DNA from: Cryobacterium tagatosivorans
Lineage (GTDB): Bacteria; Actinomycetota; Actinomycetes; Actinomycetales; Microbacteriaceae
Length of the DNA: 64,000 bases
Assembly (NCBI RefSeq): GCF_004402215.1
Contig: NZ_SOEZ01000078.1
Span: forward strand, 48,667-112,666
Reading direction: 5' to 3'
A program made the translations under genes and the position numbers. Below, piece after piece: positions 34,870-43,475 of this stretch (the stretch's first letter is position 1; each line of letters opens with the position of its first letter). The notes beneath the pieces were generated by a model that made no database searches, was not told where the DNA came from, and saw nothing but the letters and a program-made list of their open reading frames with translations.

Positions 34870-36261
34870 ATGGGCTGGCTCGACCGAGAACGCACGATTG
34901 CACCTCCCGGATTCAACCGCTGGCTCATCCCGCCGGCCGCCCTCGCCGTTCACCTGTGCATCGGCCAGGCCTACGCGACGAGCGTGTACAAGACCGCGCT
35001 GGTCGCACACTTCGGCGTCAGCCTCACCCAGATCGGCCTGATCTTCTCGATCGCGATCGTCATGCTCGGCCTCTCGGCGGCGGTGATGGGAACCTGGGTC
35101 GACACGAACGGCCCGCGAAAGGCGATGTTCGTGTCGGCGCTCTTCTGGTCGGGCGGTTTCCTCCTCGGCTCGCTGGGAATCTTCTCCGGCCAGCTCTGGC
35201 TCGTCTACCTCGGCTACGGATTCATCGGCGGGATCGGGCTGGGAATCGGCTACATTTCCCCCGTGTCGACCCTGATCAAGTGGTTCCCGGACCGCCCGGG
35301 CCTCGCCACCGGCATGGCCATCATGGGCTTCGGCGGCGGCGCCCTGATCGCCAGCCCGGTCTCCACGGCCCTGCTGGGTCTCTACGACCCGAACTCGGGG
35401 GCGGAGGGTTGGGTGGCCAGCGGCGACGCGGTCGGGAAGCTTTTCCTCACCCTCGCGGTCGTTTACCTCGCCTACATGATGTTCGGCGCGTTCACGATCC
35501 GGGTTCCCGCCGACGGCTGGAAGCCGGCGGGCTTTGACCCGGCAACGGTCGCGGCCAGGCCGCTCGTCACGAGCAACAACGTCTCTGCGGCCAACGCGAT
35601 CCGCACCCGGCAGTTCTGGCTCGTCTGGGTCGTGCTCTTCTGCAACGTCACGGCCGGCATCGGGATCCTCGAGCAGGCGGCGCCGATGATCCAGGACTTC
35701 TTCCGCCAGCCGGACGGCAGCTCCCTCGTGTCGGCCGTTGTCGCCGGCGGCTTCGTCGGCCTGCTCTCCATTGCCAACATGGGCGGCCGGTTCGCCTGGT
35801 CCGCCACCTCCGACAAGACCGGGCGCCGGAACATCTACATGGTCTATCTGGGCGTCGGCACGGTGCTCTACCTCCTCCTCGCCCTCGTGGGGTCGGGCAC
35901 GACGGCGCTCTATGTGCTGCTGGCCTTCGTCATCATCTCCTTCTACGGCGGCGGTTTCGCGACCGTGCCCGCCTACCTGCGGGACCTCTTCGGCACCTTC
36001 CAGGTCGGCGCCATCCACGGCCGGCTGCTCACCGCGTGGTCCGCGGCCGGGATCGCGGGGCCGCTGATCGTCAACGGCTTCCTGGACGCCCAGGGAACCC
36101 CGGGCGAGCTCACCGCCCAGGCGTACCAGCCGGCGCTGCTCACGATGGTGGGGCTGCTGGTGGTCGGATTCATCGCGAACCTGCTGGTGCGGCCGGTCCA
36201 TTCCACCTTCCATGAAACCGCCGCGACGTCGACGGTGCGCGAACCAGCATTGGAGTCCTGA
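34870..36261 (+). CDS. OFA (oxalate/formate antiporter) family MFS transporter
   Basis: A 463-residue transporter with twelve hydrophobic segments. The N-terminal NRWLIPPAALAVHLCIGQAYA and SVYKTALVAHFGVSLTQIG, the loop GTWVDTNGPRKAM, and the second-half GRFAWSATSDKTGRRNIY are typical of the oxalate:formate antiporter group. It is divergent from the formate-dehydrogenase-like gene. A candidate -10 box TAGTCT lies at 34795-34800, about 70 bases before the ATG. The substrate is probably a small carboxylate. The small-subunit gene follows after one base. Confidence 0.88.
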   Translation: MGWLDRERTIAPPGFNRWLIPPAALAVHLCIGQAYATSVYKTALVAHFGVSLTQIGLIFSIAIVMLGLSAAVMGTWVDTNGPRKAMFVSALFWSGGFLLGSLGIFSGQLWLVYLGYGFIGGIGLGIGYISPVSTLIKWFPDRPGLATGMAIMGFGGGALIASPVSTALLGLYDPNSGAEGWVASGDAVGKLFLTLAVVYLAYMMFGAFTIRVPADGWKPAGFDPATVAARPLVTSNNVSAANAIRTRQFWLVWVVLFCNVTAGIGILEQAAPMIQDFFRQPDGSSLVSAVVAGGFVGLLSIANMGGRFAWSATSDKTGRRNIYMVYLGVGTVLYLLLALVGSGTTALYVLLAFVIISFYGGGFATVPAYLRDLFGTFQVGAIHGRLLTAWSAAGIAGPLIVNGFLDAQGTPGELTAQAYQPALLTMVGLLVVGFIANLLVRPVHSTFHETAATSTVREPALES

Positions 36262-36262
36262 C

Positions 36263-36364
36263 ATGACGAGGGCACAACTTTCAGTCGCCTGGGCGCTGGT
36301 CGGATTACCGCTGGCCTACGGGGTGTTCATGACCCTGACCAGGGTCGCCGCGCTCTTCGGCTAG
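36263..36364 (+). CDS. MFS transporter small subunit (33 residues)
   Basis: A 33-residue peptide with a single membrane helix, MTRAQLSVAWALVGLPLAYG followed by a short VFMTLTRVAALFG end. Tiny one-helix proteins of this kind are known as MFS transporter small subunits and are encoded directly after OFA-type transporters, as here, one base after the stop of the large gene. It probably packs against the transporter. Its ATG has GGAG at 36252-36255, seven bases upstream. Confidence 0.82.
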   Translation: MTRAQLSVAWALVGLPLAYGVFMTLTRVAALFG

Positions 36365-36389
36365 CGGTGCCGCCGGCGGTGTGCGGCCG

Positions 36390-36986
36390 TCAGACGTCGA
36401 TGGCGTGCACGAGCGACTCCTGCACCATCCCGAGCCATTCGTAGACGTTGGCCAGGAAGGGGGCCTCCTCGCCGCTCAGGTGCTGCACGCCGTCCGGCGT
36501 GATCTCCAGCCGTTCGGCGAGGGTCAGCCGCAGGTCGGTGAGCGTGCGCAGCCACGACTGCACGGCGGCGTCGTCGAGCAGCACGGTCACCGGCGGGAGG
36601 TCCTCCGGTCCGTCGGCCCCGACGGACGCGCCTGGCTCGTCCTCGCGCTCGTCCGCGTCGTGCTCAGCTGCGTCGCGCTCGTCCGCGTCGCCGGGGTATT
36701 CCTCCTCGCCGAGCGAGGCCAGCACGGCGCGGGCGTTCGCCTCCTTGCGGTCGATGAGACCGTCGGCCGTGAACCGCCGGAACTCCGCGGCGGCCTCCGC
36801 GTCCTCGCGGTAGGCGTCCGGCAGCAGACGGCGCACGGCCGGGTCGGCGGATGCCCCGAGCGCGTGGCTCGCCGCGGCATCCAGCAGGTCGATCAGCTGG
36901 GACACGGCGAGGCGCAGGAGGTCGATTTCGACCGGGAAGAACTGCCCGGACACGTTTCCGGAGGCCTCGCGCGTGAAGCGCATCAT
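36390..36986 (-). CDS. DUF2017 family protein
   Basis: A 198-residue acidic, helical protein of the actinobacterial DUF2017 family. It begins [24 protein letters not shown] and has an Asp/Glu-rich insert around residues 100-130. The ATG at 36986 overlaps the clpS stop (ATGATG). The family is regularly encoded after clpS, which suggests a link to protein turnover, but no function is known. Confidence 0.82.
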   Translation of the reverse strand: MMRFTREASGNVSGQFFPVEIDLLRLAVSQLIDLLDAAASHALGASADPAVRRLLPDAYREDAEAAAEFRRFTADGLIDRKEANARAVLASLGEEEYPGDADERDAAEHDADEREDEPGASVGADGPEDLPPVTVLLDDAAVQSWLRTLTDLRLTLAERLEITPDGVQHLSGEEAPFLANVYEWLGMVQESLVHAIDV

Positions 36987-37267
36987 TCTTCGGCCCTGGC
37001 GAGGGTGGCCCAGAGGCCGTAGTCGTGCATGGCCTCCACGTGTCGTTCCATCTCTTCGCGGTTCCCGGTGGCCACCACGGCGCGGCCGTTGTTGTGCACC
37101 TGCAGCATGAGCCGCTCGGCCTGCTCCGCGGAGACGCCGAAGTAGCTGCGGAAGACGTAGGCCACGTACGACATGAGGTTGACCGGGTCGTCCCAGACGA
37201 TGGTGACCCACGGACGCTCCAGCAGCGGGGCGTCGCGAAGGTCCGGGAGCGGGGCGGGAAGGGACAC
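36983..37267 (-). CDS. clpS: ATP-dependent Clp protease adaptor ClpS
   Basis: A 94-residue N-degron adaptor that delivers substrates with bulky N-terminal residues to ClpA/ClpC. The signature [20 protein letters not shown] and the [20 protein letters not shown] segment with the ClpA-contact histidine are clear. I prefer GTG at 37267, which has GGGGGC upstream; an ATG at 37303 would add 12 residues. It overlaps the DUF2017 gene by four bases. Confidence 0.92.
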   Translation of the reverse strand: MSLPAPLPDLRDAPLLERPWVTIVWDDPVNLMSYVAYVFRSYFGVSAEQAERLMLQVHNNGRAVVATGNREEMERHVEAMHDYGLWATLARAEE

Positions 37268-37347
37268 GCCCCCAGCCTCACACGGTCCGGCGCGCATTGC
37301 CACCCGGCCGCGTGGGAGGATGGCCGGATGCCTCGCGTGACTTGTCC

Positions 37348-38148
37348 ATGACCCGCCGCGCGAGAACCTCGAAGGGGTCGCTGGCCGCCGCGTCGCTGGT
37401 GCTGGCCATCACCGTGGCCGCGGTCCTGTACTTCACGGATGCGCCCGCTTCCGCACCCGCCCCGCCCCCGGGCGCGTCCGCGGGCGCCGCAGTGCCGGCC
37501 CCGCCCGGTCCGACCCTGGATTCCGCGGCCGCTGCGGCCGCCGTCGCCGCGCTCCCCGACGCCGCCTACCGCGACGACGGGAGCTACGCCGGCCACCGGG
37601 ACGACCTCTTCGGTGACTCCTGGTCCTTCGACTTCGACGGCAACGGCTGCGACGCGCGCAACGACATCCTGCGCCGCGACCTCACCGCTGTCAGCCTCCA
37701 GCCCGCCCGCTGCGTAGTCGAGACGGGCACGCTCGCCGACCCGTACACCGGCGAGAGCATCAGCTTCGTGCAGGGCGCCGACACGTCGGATGACGTGCAG
37801 ATCGACCACCTGCTGCCGCTCAAGGCCGTGTACGCCACCGGGGGAGCGGCCTGGACGTTCGAGAAGCGCCGGGCGCTGGCCAATGACCCGGTGAACCTTC
37901 TGGCGGTGAAGGGCTCCGAGAATGGCTCGAAGTCCGACTCCCTGCCGAGCGAGTGGCTGCCCGGGGTCTACCCGGATGTCTCGGACCGGCACGATGCCGG
38001 CCAGCGGGTCGTCTGGGACGACCTCCCCTCGGACACGGCGCTGCAGTGCTGGTACGTGAAGAAGCTCGTCCCGGTCTTCGTCGCCTATGAGCTGGGAGTC
38101 ACCCCGGAGGACCGGGCGGCCATGTCGGCCGTGCTCAGGACCTGCTGA
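37348..38148 (+). CDS. Exported HNH (DUF1524-type) endonuclease
   Basis: A 266-residue protein with an N-terminal signal or anchor helix (about residues 11-30, [20 protein letters not shown]), then a Pro/Ala linker and a nuclease domain. The catalytic centre is [17 protein letters not shown] with later NDPVNLLAV and [10 protein letters not shown], the arrangement of secreted actinobacterial HNH/DUF1524 nucleases. ATG at 37348 is the start that yields the signal peptide directly. It probably cuts DNA outside the membrane, perhaps for nutrient use. The gene is divergent from clpS. Confidence 0.82.
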   Translation: MTRRARTSKGSLAAASLVLAITVAAVLYFTDAPASAPAPPPGASAGAAVPAPPGPTLDSAAAAAAVAALPDAAYRDDGSYAGHRDDLFGDSWSFDFDGNGCDARNDILRRDLTAVSLQPARCVVETGTLADPYTGESISFVQGADTSDDVQIDHLLPLKAVYATGGAAWTFEKRRALANDPVNLLAVKGSENGSKSDSLPSEWLPGVYPDVSDRHDAGQRVVWDDLPSDTALQCWYVKKLVPVFVAYELGVTPEDRAAMSAVLRTC

Positions 38149-38215
38149 GCGGGCCGGCCCAACGCAGGCCGAACCCAGGGCGTCGCGTGGGCGTCCGGGG
38201 GTCGTTCGGGCTTGC

Positions 38216-38584
38216 CTAGGGGCAGCCCTCCAGCAGCTGGATACCGTGGTCGGTCTGGCGGTTGACCAGGACCGAGCCCTGGGAGTCGCAGATCGCATTC
38301 ACGAGAAGCGCGTAGCCTTCGCCGTTCTGGTAGTTGCCGTTCTCGCCCGGGAGGCCGAAGCCCTGGACGGTACCGGGAGGCACGAAGGCCCAGACCTCCG
38401 GGGCCCCCGGGAACACGCTGGGCAGCCAGGCCCAGTTGCCCTGGATGATCGGCCCGGCGGTGCAGTTGGAGCCGCACGCGGCCGGCGGCTTGGAGACGTT
38501 GATACAGTCCAGGGCCTGCGCGGCCGTGGGGACGAGCACAAACGCGGCGGCCAGAGCGGCTGCGGCGAGGGTTTTTCTCAACAC
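38216..38584 (-). CDS. Small secreted cysteine-containing protein, function unknown
   Basis: A 122-residue precursor with a clear signal peptide (LRKTLAAAALAAAFVLVPTAAQA) and a mature part of about 97 residues containing five cysteines (in LDC, AAC, SNC, AIC and EGC). GTG at 38584 is chosen because AAGGAG lies six bases upstream and the signal then starts at once. The mature segment is rich in Gly, Pro, Asn and Trp; I recognise no family. An extracellular or wall-associated role is likely from the signal alone. Confidence 0.75.
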   Translation of the reverse strand: MLRKTLAAAALAAAFVLVPTAAQALDCINVSKPPAACGSNCTAGPIIQGNWAWLPSVFPGAPEVWAFVPPGTVQGFGLPGENGNYQNGEGYALLVNAICDSQGSVLVNRQTDHGIQLLEGCP

Positions 38585-38718
38585 GATTACTCCTTCGGAT
38601 GTGGGTGACTGTGTATAAGAGCCGCAACCGCGTCCTGATGCCGCCCCCAATCCGGCTGCAATGAAACCCTACTCAGGAGCGGCGCCCCGTCAACAGCGCG
38701 GCATGACTGTTGTCGAAG

Positions 38719-38756
38719 CGGACAACTGTGGCCGGCACGCCGGCCACAGTTGTCCG
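38719..38756. terminator. Perfect 18-bp inverted repeat after the lipoprotein gene
   Basis: Arms 38719-38736 and 38739-38756 are exact reverse complements with only two bases between, followed by a partial extra copy (GGCCACAGTTGGCC) near 38760. It lies 26 bases past the lipoprotein stop, so it may end that transcript. The core ACAACTGTGG resembles the hairpin at 13512. Confidence 0.65.
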
Positions 38757-38781
38757 AACGGGCCACAGTTGGCCCCAGGAC

Positions 38782-39342
38782 CTAGTCCAGTTGGCAGGCC
38801 TCGGCATCGCCGCCGGGGGCGAAACAGACGCCGTCGTTGAGGGTCTCGGTGAGGGTGACCCGGCCGATCCGAAAGGTGATCCGGACCCCCGTGGTGCGCG
38901 CTTCCTTCGACGGATCGATCGGCCGCATCTCGTAGAGGGCGTTCCACTCCGCTTCCGCCCCGGGCCGCACGACGAAGCCCCTGACCGCCTTTCGCTGCCG
39001 CCACGCGCGCAGTTCGGTGCCGCTGAGCGGGGGAGCAGCCGCCATGATCATCAGGCTCGTCCCGTCCGGCAGGTCCTGGATTGGCGCGATGGATATTTCC
39101 CCGATGCGCGCGTTCCTGACGCCGATCGGCGTGACGTTGATCAGGACGATGTCCTGCCCGGTTGTGTTGTCAATGGCAATGCCGGCAACGACGCTGTCGT
39201 ACCGGTCGGCCGGCAGACCGGAGAGTGATTTGCCCGCTCCGGCGAAACCGAGGACGTCCGAACCGCCCCCATCGGAACATCCGGAGAGTCCACCGGCGAG
39301 GAGGGCGAAACCGACGATGGGGCTGATGAGGTGCCGATTCAC
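38782..39342 (-). CDS. Putative lipoprotein, function unknown
   Basis: A 186-residue protein with a type II signal peptide: VGFALLAGGLSGC forms a lipobox with the lipidated cysteine at about residue 22. The mature part starts with a Gly/Ser spacer and then shows alternating beta-like segments such as VVAGIAIDNTTGQDIVLINV, with no catalytic motif that I recognise. Only two other cysteines are near the C terminus (GVCFAPGGDAEAC). The start is GTG. Confidence 0.72.
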   Translation of the reverse strand: MNRHLISPIVGFALLAGGLSGCSDGGGSDVLGFAGAGKSLSGLPADRYDSVVAGIAIDNTTGQDIVLINVTPIGVRNARIGEISIAPIQDLPDGTSLMIMAAAPPLSGTELRAWRQRKAVRGFVVRPGAEAEWNALYEMRPIDPSKEARTTGVRITFRIGRVTLTETLNDGVCFAPGGDAEACQLD

Positions 39343-39402
39343 GCGGGGGTCCCGTCCTGAGCACTGGGTCGTCTTGACGCGATGCCAGCGGACGCGGAAC
39401 TA

Positions 39403-39741
39403 CTACTGGAGGTCGTCCCAGTCGTACGCCGTGGTGAAGCCCGCCTCCGTGTCGACAACCGGTCTGGGGGAGGACAAGGCCAGCGTGCGCTTGTGTAGCT
39501 CGGAGACGAAATCGACGGTGTTCGGCTCCTCGAGGATGGACTCCTCCGGAACCCCGACCAGCTCGCTCGCGGGGCCGACGACGAGCCGCACCATGACCGC
39601 CTTGCCGTCGTCCGTGAAGGCGGGGACTTCGAGAGACGACGCTGCGTTGTTGTCTCCCAGCGCGGCCACGAACTGGAAGAGTCCGTTGGCGATGTCATCG
39701 CTCGTGAGGAACGAGGCACCGGCGTAAGTCACCCTCATCAT
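39403..39741 (-). CDS. Hypothetical protein of 112 residues
   Basis: A soluble protein without signal peptide or membrane helix; I do not recognise it. The start is one of two adjacent ATG codons (39741, 39738). The sequence VTYAGASFLTSDDIANGLFQFVAALGD at the N terminus and DTEAGFTTAYDWDDL at the C terminus suggest a compact alpha/beta fold. Codon use matches the neighbours. It is divergent from the glycosyltransferase operon and 61 bases from the lipoprotein gene on the same strand. Confidence 0.65.
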   Translation of the reverse strand: MMRVTYAGASFLTSDDIANGLFQFVAALGDNNAASSLEVPAFTDDGKAVMVRLVVGPASELVGVPEESILEEPNTVDFVSELHKRTLALSSPRPVVDTEAGFTTAYDWDDLQ

Positions 39742-39809
39742 GCGACCACTCTTTACCCGGCGACCCTGCAGCACAAGGCGTGGCACGCCAATCGGCGAGT
39801 GGTACAGTC

Positions 39810-39854
39810 GCGGAGGATTTCACAGCGGAGGATTTCACAGCGGAGGATTCCACT
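39810..39854. repeat. Three tandem 15-bp repeats in the glycosyltransferase leader
   Basis: The unit GCGGAGGATTTCACA occurs three times in a row; the last copy has changes in its final bases. Each unit carries a GGAGGAT ribosome-site-like core. The block lies 18 bases before the GGGAGG that serves the ATG at 39873. If translation began further upstream it would encode an EDFTA repeat. Confidence 0.85.
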
Positions 39855-39872
39855 CTAGGGAGGTGGCGGGCC

Positions 39873-42107
39873 ATGGGGACGCAGGCAGCACTGGACGCGG
39901 TGAGGCGCGCCGGATCGATCCTCGAGGGCATTCGGAGCGCCGACGACCTGGCCGGAGCCGTCGACGGCAACGGCGGGGAACGAGCCGTGCGGCTCCTCGC
40001 GCGAACGGCGACCGACCCCGGGGACCAGCTCACCGCCATCGCCGCGGTCCATGCCCTGGCCCGGCATGCCGAGGAGTCCGCCGGCGCTGTGCTGGTTTCC
40101 CTGCTGGGCAGCGACGAACCGTTTCTCCGCGAGCATGCGGCCTGGGCGCTGGGCGTTCGGAGGCCTCGAGCCGACGCCATCTCCGGGCTCGTGCGCCTGG
40201 TCGCCGCCGGAGGGTTTCCCGGGATGGTCGCCCAGCGCAGCCTGGAACGCTGGGGCGCGTCCGCACCGGAACCGATTGCGCTTGCGCTCGACGGCGCTCT
40301 CCTCGGGCTCGGCGAGCCCGGCGCGAGGGCGCGGCTGGTCGAGACAATCGGGCTGATTCCCGGGCGAATTCCCGGGCGGCTCATCCGGCGGGTCGCCCTC
40401 GACCCGGCCGAGGCCACCGAGGTGCGCGCGGCGGCGATCGCCGCGCTCGGCGATCTCGGGGCGAACGACGCGGGCATCCGGATCGTGGCCGACCTCGCCC
40501 GTGGAACCGACGTGCTCGCCGACGTGGCCGGGCTCGCGCTGGCGGACCTGGCGGACCTGGCGGACCTGGCCGACCCGGCCGAGCCGAGCGAGCCGGCCTC
40601 GCCCGGCGATGCCGGGCGAGGGAGCCCTGGCCGCACGATCGCCCAGGTGTTCCTCCCGGCCGACATCGACCGGGAGCTCTCCCAGGTGGGCTCGGGCGAC
40701 AATGGCGGCATCGCCACGCTCCTCGTGCGGCTGGGGGACGCGCTGGTCGACGGCGCGGGCACCGGCCGGGCGGCGGCCACCCACAACCCAGCGACGGTGA
40801 CGCGGGTGCTGACCCTCTCCAGGGGGAACCACGCCGGCGCCCTCCGCGGCCTGGCCGACCTCGCCTCCTCCCGGCCCGGCCACGTCTTCGCGACGGTTCC
40901 CTTCCTCGGCGAGCCGGTGGCCTCGGTCGACGCGTGGCCGCGCCGCGTCGAGGCGCAGCGCGGGCTCCGCCGCATCCTTCGCGCGGCCGGCTCGGTCGAC
41001 GCGATCCATCTCCGGATGGCCGATGTCGGCACCCTCGCCGCGGCCACGGTCGCGCGCGAACTCGAGATCCCGGTGGTCTTCACGCTGGCGCCCGATCCCC
41101 ACGCCGCGATCCACGCCCTCGAAGCGGCGGGGGCGCTGACGCGGCAGAACTTCGGTGCCCTCGACGAGCGGGAGCACTTCTGGTTCCGCACCTGCCTGGC
41201 GCAGCGGGTGAGCGGGGAGGCCGCGCGGATCATTCTCTTCCCTCGGCCGGAGCTGCACCGCGACCTTCGGAAGCTGATGGGCATCGACATCGACCTCGAC
41301 CCGGAGCGTTACGCCGTGGTGGCGGAAGGCATCGACCTCAGGGTGATCGAGCGTGCCGGCGCTGAGGCGCTCGCCGCCCGCTCTCCGGCGGCGGCCGGGC
41401 ATCCAGCCTTCGATGCCCTCGACGTGCTGCTGGGCGGTCTACCGGCCGAGCGGCGGGGATTGCCGCTGGCCATCTCGGTCGGCCGGCTGCACGCGGTCAA
41501 GGGCATGGCGACCCTCGTCGAGGCCTGGCTCGCGGATGGCGGACTGCGCGCACGCTGCAACCTGCTCGTCGTCGGGGGTGACCTCGAGCATCCGTCGGGC
41601 GAGGAGCGCCGCCAGCTGGACCGGATCGACACGGCGCTGCCGCGCGCCCAGGCGGCGGCCGGCGGCCTGCTGCTGGCCGGGCACCGGGCGAACGACACCG
41701 TCGCACACTGGCTCGCGGCCACGCGCTACGGGCGTCCCGGCCTGGCCGCCCCGCACGGCGCGTACGTCTGCGCGAGCGTCAAGGAGGAGTTCGGGATCGC
41801 CCTGCTCGAGGCGATGGCGACCGGGCTTCCGGTCGTCGCGCCGGCCGGAGGCGGGCCGGCGACCTTCGTCGACAACGGGGTGACCGGGTTCCTCGTCGAC
41901 ACCCGTGACGCCCGCTCGCTGGCGCAGGGGATCGCCGGCGCCCTCGACCTGTCCGGCGGGGCGCTCGGCGCCGTCAACGCGCAGCGCGCCCATGACCGGG
42001 TGGCGCGCGATTTCGCCATCCAGACCATGGCGGATGCCCTCTCCCGGGTCTACCGGGATGCCGGCGAGACGGCCGGCACGACGGCCAGGAAAACGAGTGC
42101 CTCGTGA
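39873..42107 (+). CDS. HEAT-repeat domain fused to a GT4-type glycosyltransferase
   Basis: A 744-residue protein. Residues 1-245 are alpha-helical, Ala/Leu-rich repeats of the HEAT type (HALARHAEESAGAVLVSLLG, REHAAWALGVRRP and RAAAIAALGDLGA). A LAD-rich linker follows, then a GT-B glycosyltransferase. Its acceptor domain contains VDAIHLRMADVG and DEREHFWFRTCLAQRV, and its donor domain contains SVGRLHAVKGMATLVEAW and SVKEEFGIALLEAMATGLPVVAP, the GT4 signature. ATG 39873 is chosen for its GGGAGG ribosome site; an earlier in-frame start at 39780 would add the tandem-repeat residues. It overlaps the next glycosyltransferase by four bases. Sugar and acceptor are unknown. Confidence 0.78.
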   Translation: MGTQAALDAVRRAGSILEGIRSADDLAGAVDGNGGERAVRLLARTATDPGDQLTAIAAVHALARHAEESAGAVLVSLLGSDEPFLREHAAWALGVRRPRADAISGLVRLVAAGGFPGMVAQRSLERWGASAPEPIALALDGALLGLGEPGARARLVETIGLIPGRIPGRLIRRVALDPAEATEVRAAAIAALGDLGANDAGIRIVADLARGTDVLADVAGLALADLADLADLADPAEPSEPASPGDAGRGSPGRTIAQVFLPADIDRELSQVGSGDNGGIATLLVRLGDALVDGAGTGRAAATHNPATVTRVLTLSRGNHAGALRGLADLASSRPGHVFATVPFLGEPVASVDAWPRRVEAQRGLRRILRAAGSVDAIHLRMADVGTLAAATVARELEIPVVFTLAPDPHAAIHALEAAGALTRQNFGALDEREHFWFRTCLAQRVSGEAARIILFPRPELHRDLRKLMGIDIDLDPERYAVVAEGIDLRVIERAGAEALAARSPAAAGHPAFDALDVLLGGLPAERRGLPLAISVGRLHAVKGMATLVEAWLADGGLRARCNLLVVGGDLEHPSGEERRQLDRIDTALPRAQAAAGGLLLAGHRANDTVAHWLAATRYGRPGLAAPHGAYVCASVKEEFGIALLEAMATGLPVVAPAGGGPATFVDNGVTGFLVDTRDARSLAQGIAGALDLSGGALGAVNAQRAHDRVARDFAIQTMADALSRVYRDAGETAGTTARKTSAS
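40539..40574. repeat. Four tandem 9-bp repeats encoding a LAD linker
   Basis: The unit CTGGCGGAC is repeated four times, with one change in the last copy. It encodes the LADLADLADLAD hinge between the HEAT and glycosyltransferase parts. A 9-bp unit keeps the frame, so linker length can vary between strains. Confidence 0.85.
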
Positions 42108-43417
42108 CCGTGCTCGTGATCAGCCCCGACTACGCCTCGCACCTCTATCCGCTGGCCGCGCTGGCGACCGCGTGGCGGGACGCGGGCGAGCGGGTCGTCG
42201 TCGCCACCGGTGACGCCACCGCCGGGATCGTCCGGTCGTTCGGCTACGAGCGTGTGCCGCTGCAGCTGGGCCGAGGCTCGAATCCCGGGGTGATCAGGGC
42301 GGAACAGCAGCCGGCCGGCGAGGATGACGCGCTGCGCGGCTTCTTCGCGGCCACCCGCCGTGGCATGGTCGAGACGTTGCGGTTCCAGGCCGAGGCGCGG
42401 AGCAGCGACCTCCTCTGGAATCCGGTCGAGGTGGCCAGGGACGTGCAGCGCGTGGTCGAGCGAGTCCGCCCCGACCACGTGATCGTCGACCACCTCGCCT
42501 TCAGCGCGCGGCTGGCCCTGCAGAGCGCGGGGATCAGCCACGCGGACGTCGTGCTGGGACACCCGACGGCGCTCCCGGTGGGGACCGAGGTGTACGGATT
42601 CGTCTCGACCTGGCCGGACGCGTTCAGCCCGGACCCGGGCGACCTGGACTCGCTGCGGGGGCTCTGCGGGAGGGTGCGCGACGCGTTCACCGTGCAGTGG
42701 AACGACGCGCTGCTCCGCCTCGACCCGGGGGCCACTCCGACGGCCGACGCCTTCACCGAATCGGGCGATGTGCTCCTGCTCAACTATCCGGCCGAGCTGC
42801 ACGAGGCGGCGCGGGGCCTGCTGCTTCCCCCGCACGCCTTCCTGGGCTCGGCGGTTCGCGACGATGAGCCGGATGCCGAGGCCCGGGAATGGCTCGCGAG
42901 GGATGCGGTCCCCGTGGTCTACGTCAGTTTCGGCAGCTTCCTCTCGGTCCGCGGTGACGTGCTCGCCCGCGTGGTCGAGGCGCTGCGCCCCCTCGACGTG
43001 CGGGTGGCACTGGCCACGGGATCGACCGACCCGGCCGAGCTCGGCCCGATTCCCGGCTCGTGGCTGGTGCGCGAGTTCCTGCCGCAGGTCAGCATGCTGC
43101 GGCGCTCGGCGCTGGCCGTGTCCCACGGCGGCAACAACAGCGTCACGGAGGCGATGACCCACGGCGTCCCGCTGCTGCTGCTGCCGTTCTCGACCGACCA
43201 GTTCGCCGGCGCGGCCGCCGTCGAAGCGGCCGGCTTCGGCGAGGCCCTCGACCCCAATGCCGGGTCGCCCGACGAGATCCGGGCGGCCGTGATCCGCTTG
43301 CTCGCCCTCCGCGGAGAGGCGCGGGACCGCCTGGACCGCCTCTCCGCGTCCCTCGCGGACGAGGCCGGCCCGGCGCGCGCCTTCGACGCGCTCCGGGTGG
43401 TGCCGGAGGTGCGCTGA
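42104..43417 (+). CDS. GT1 (UGT/MGT-like) glycosyltransferase
   Basis: A 437-residue GT-B enzyme. The N-terminal half starts VLVISPDYASHLYPLAALATAWRDAG, with the family's catalytic-type histidine in ASHLYP. The C-terminal donor-binding part shows VYVSFGSFLS, WLVREFLPQVSMLRRS and SHGGNNSVTEAMTHGVPLLL, typical of nucleotide-sugar enzymes that modify small molecules or lipids. It starts with GTG overlapping the upstream gene. The pair may add two sugars to one acceptor; nothing nearby names that acceptor. Confidence 0.85.
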   Translation: MTVLVISPDYASHLYPLAALATAWRDAGERVVVATGDATAGIVRSFGYERVPLQLGRGSNPGVIRAEQQPAGEDDALRGFFAATRRGMVETLRFQAEARSSDLLWNPVEVARDVQRVVERVRPDHVIVDHLAFSARLALQSAGISHADVVLGHPTALPVGTEVYGFVSTWPDAFSPDPGDLDSLRGLCGRVRDAFTVQWNDALLRLDPGATPTADAFTESGDVLLLNYPAELHEAARGLLLPPHAFLGSAVRDDEPDAEAREWLARDAVPVVYVSFGSFLSVRGDVLARVVEALRPLDVRVALATGSTDPAELGPIPGSWLVREFLPQVSMLRRSALAVSHGGNNSVTEAMTHGVPLLLLPFSTDQFAGAAAVEAAGFGEALDPNAGSPDEIRAAVIRLLALRGEARDRLDRLSASLADEAGPARAFDALRVVPEVR

Positions 43418-43435
43418 CCCGACCTCGGTCGCACT

Positions 43436-43475
43436 CGCCCGTCAGTCGTCGTCCGCCCGCCCGTCAGTCGTCGTC
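43436..43475. repeat. 18-bp direct repeat at the nucleotidyltransferase gene end
   Basis: CGCCCGTCAGTCGTCGTC occurs at 43436-43453 and again at 43458-43475. The right copy includes the stop and last codons of the nucleotidyltransferase; the left copy is a spare tail past the stop. Confidence 0.75.

Noticed and set aside
39810..39854. CRISPR-like array
   Set aside because: The 15-bp units are directly adjacent with no spacers, and no cas genes are present.
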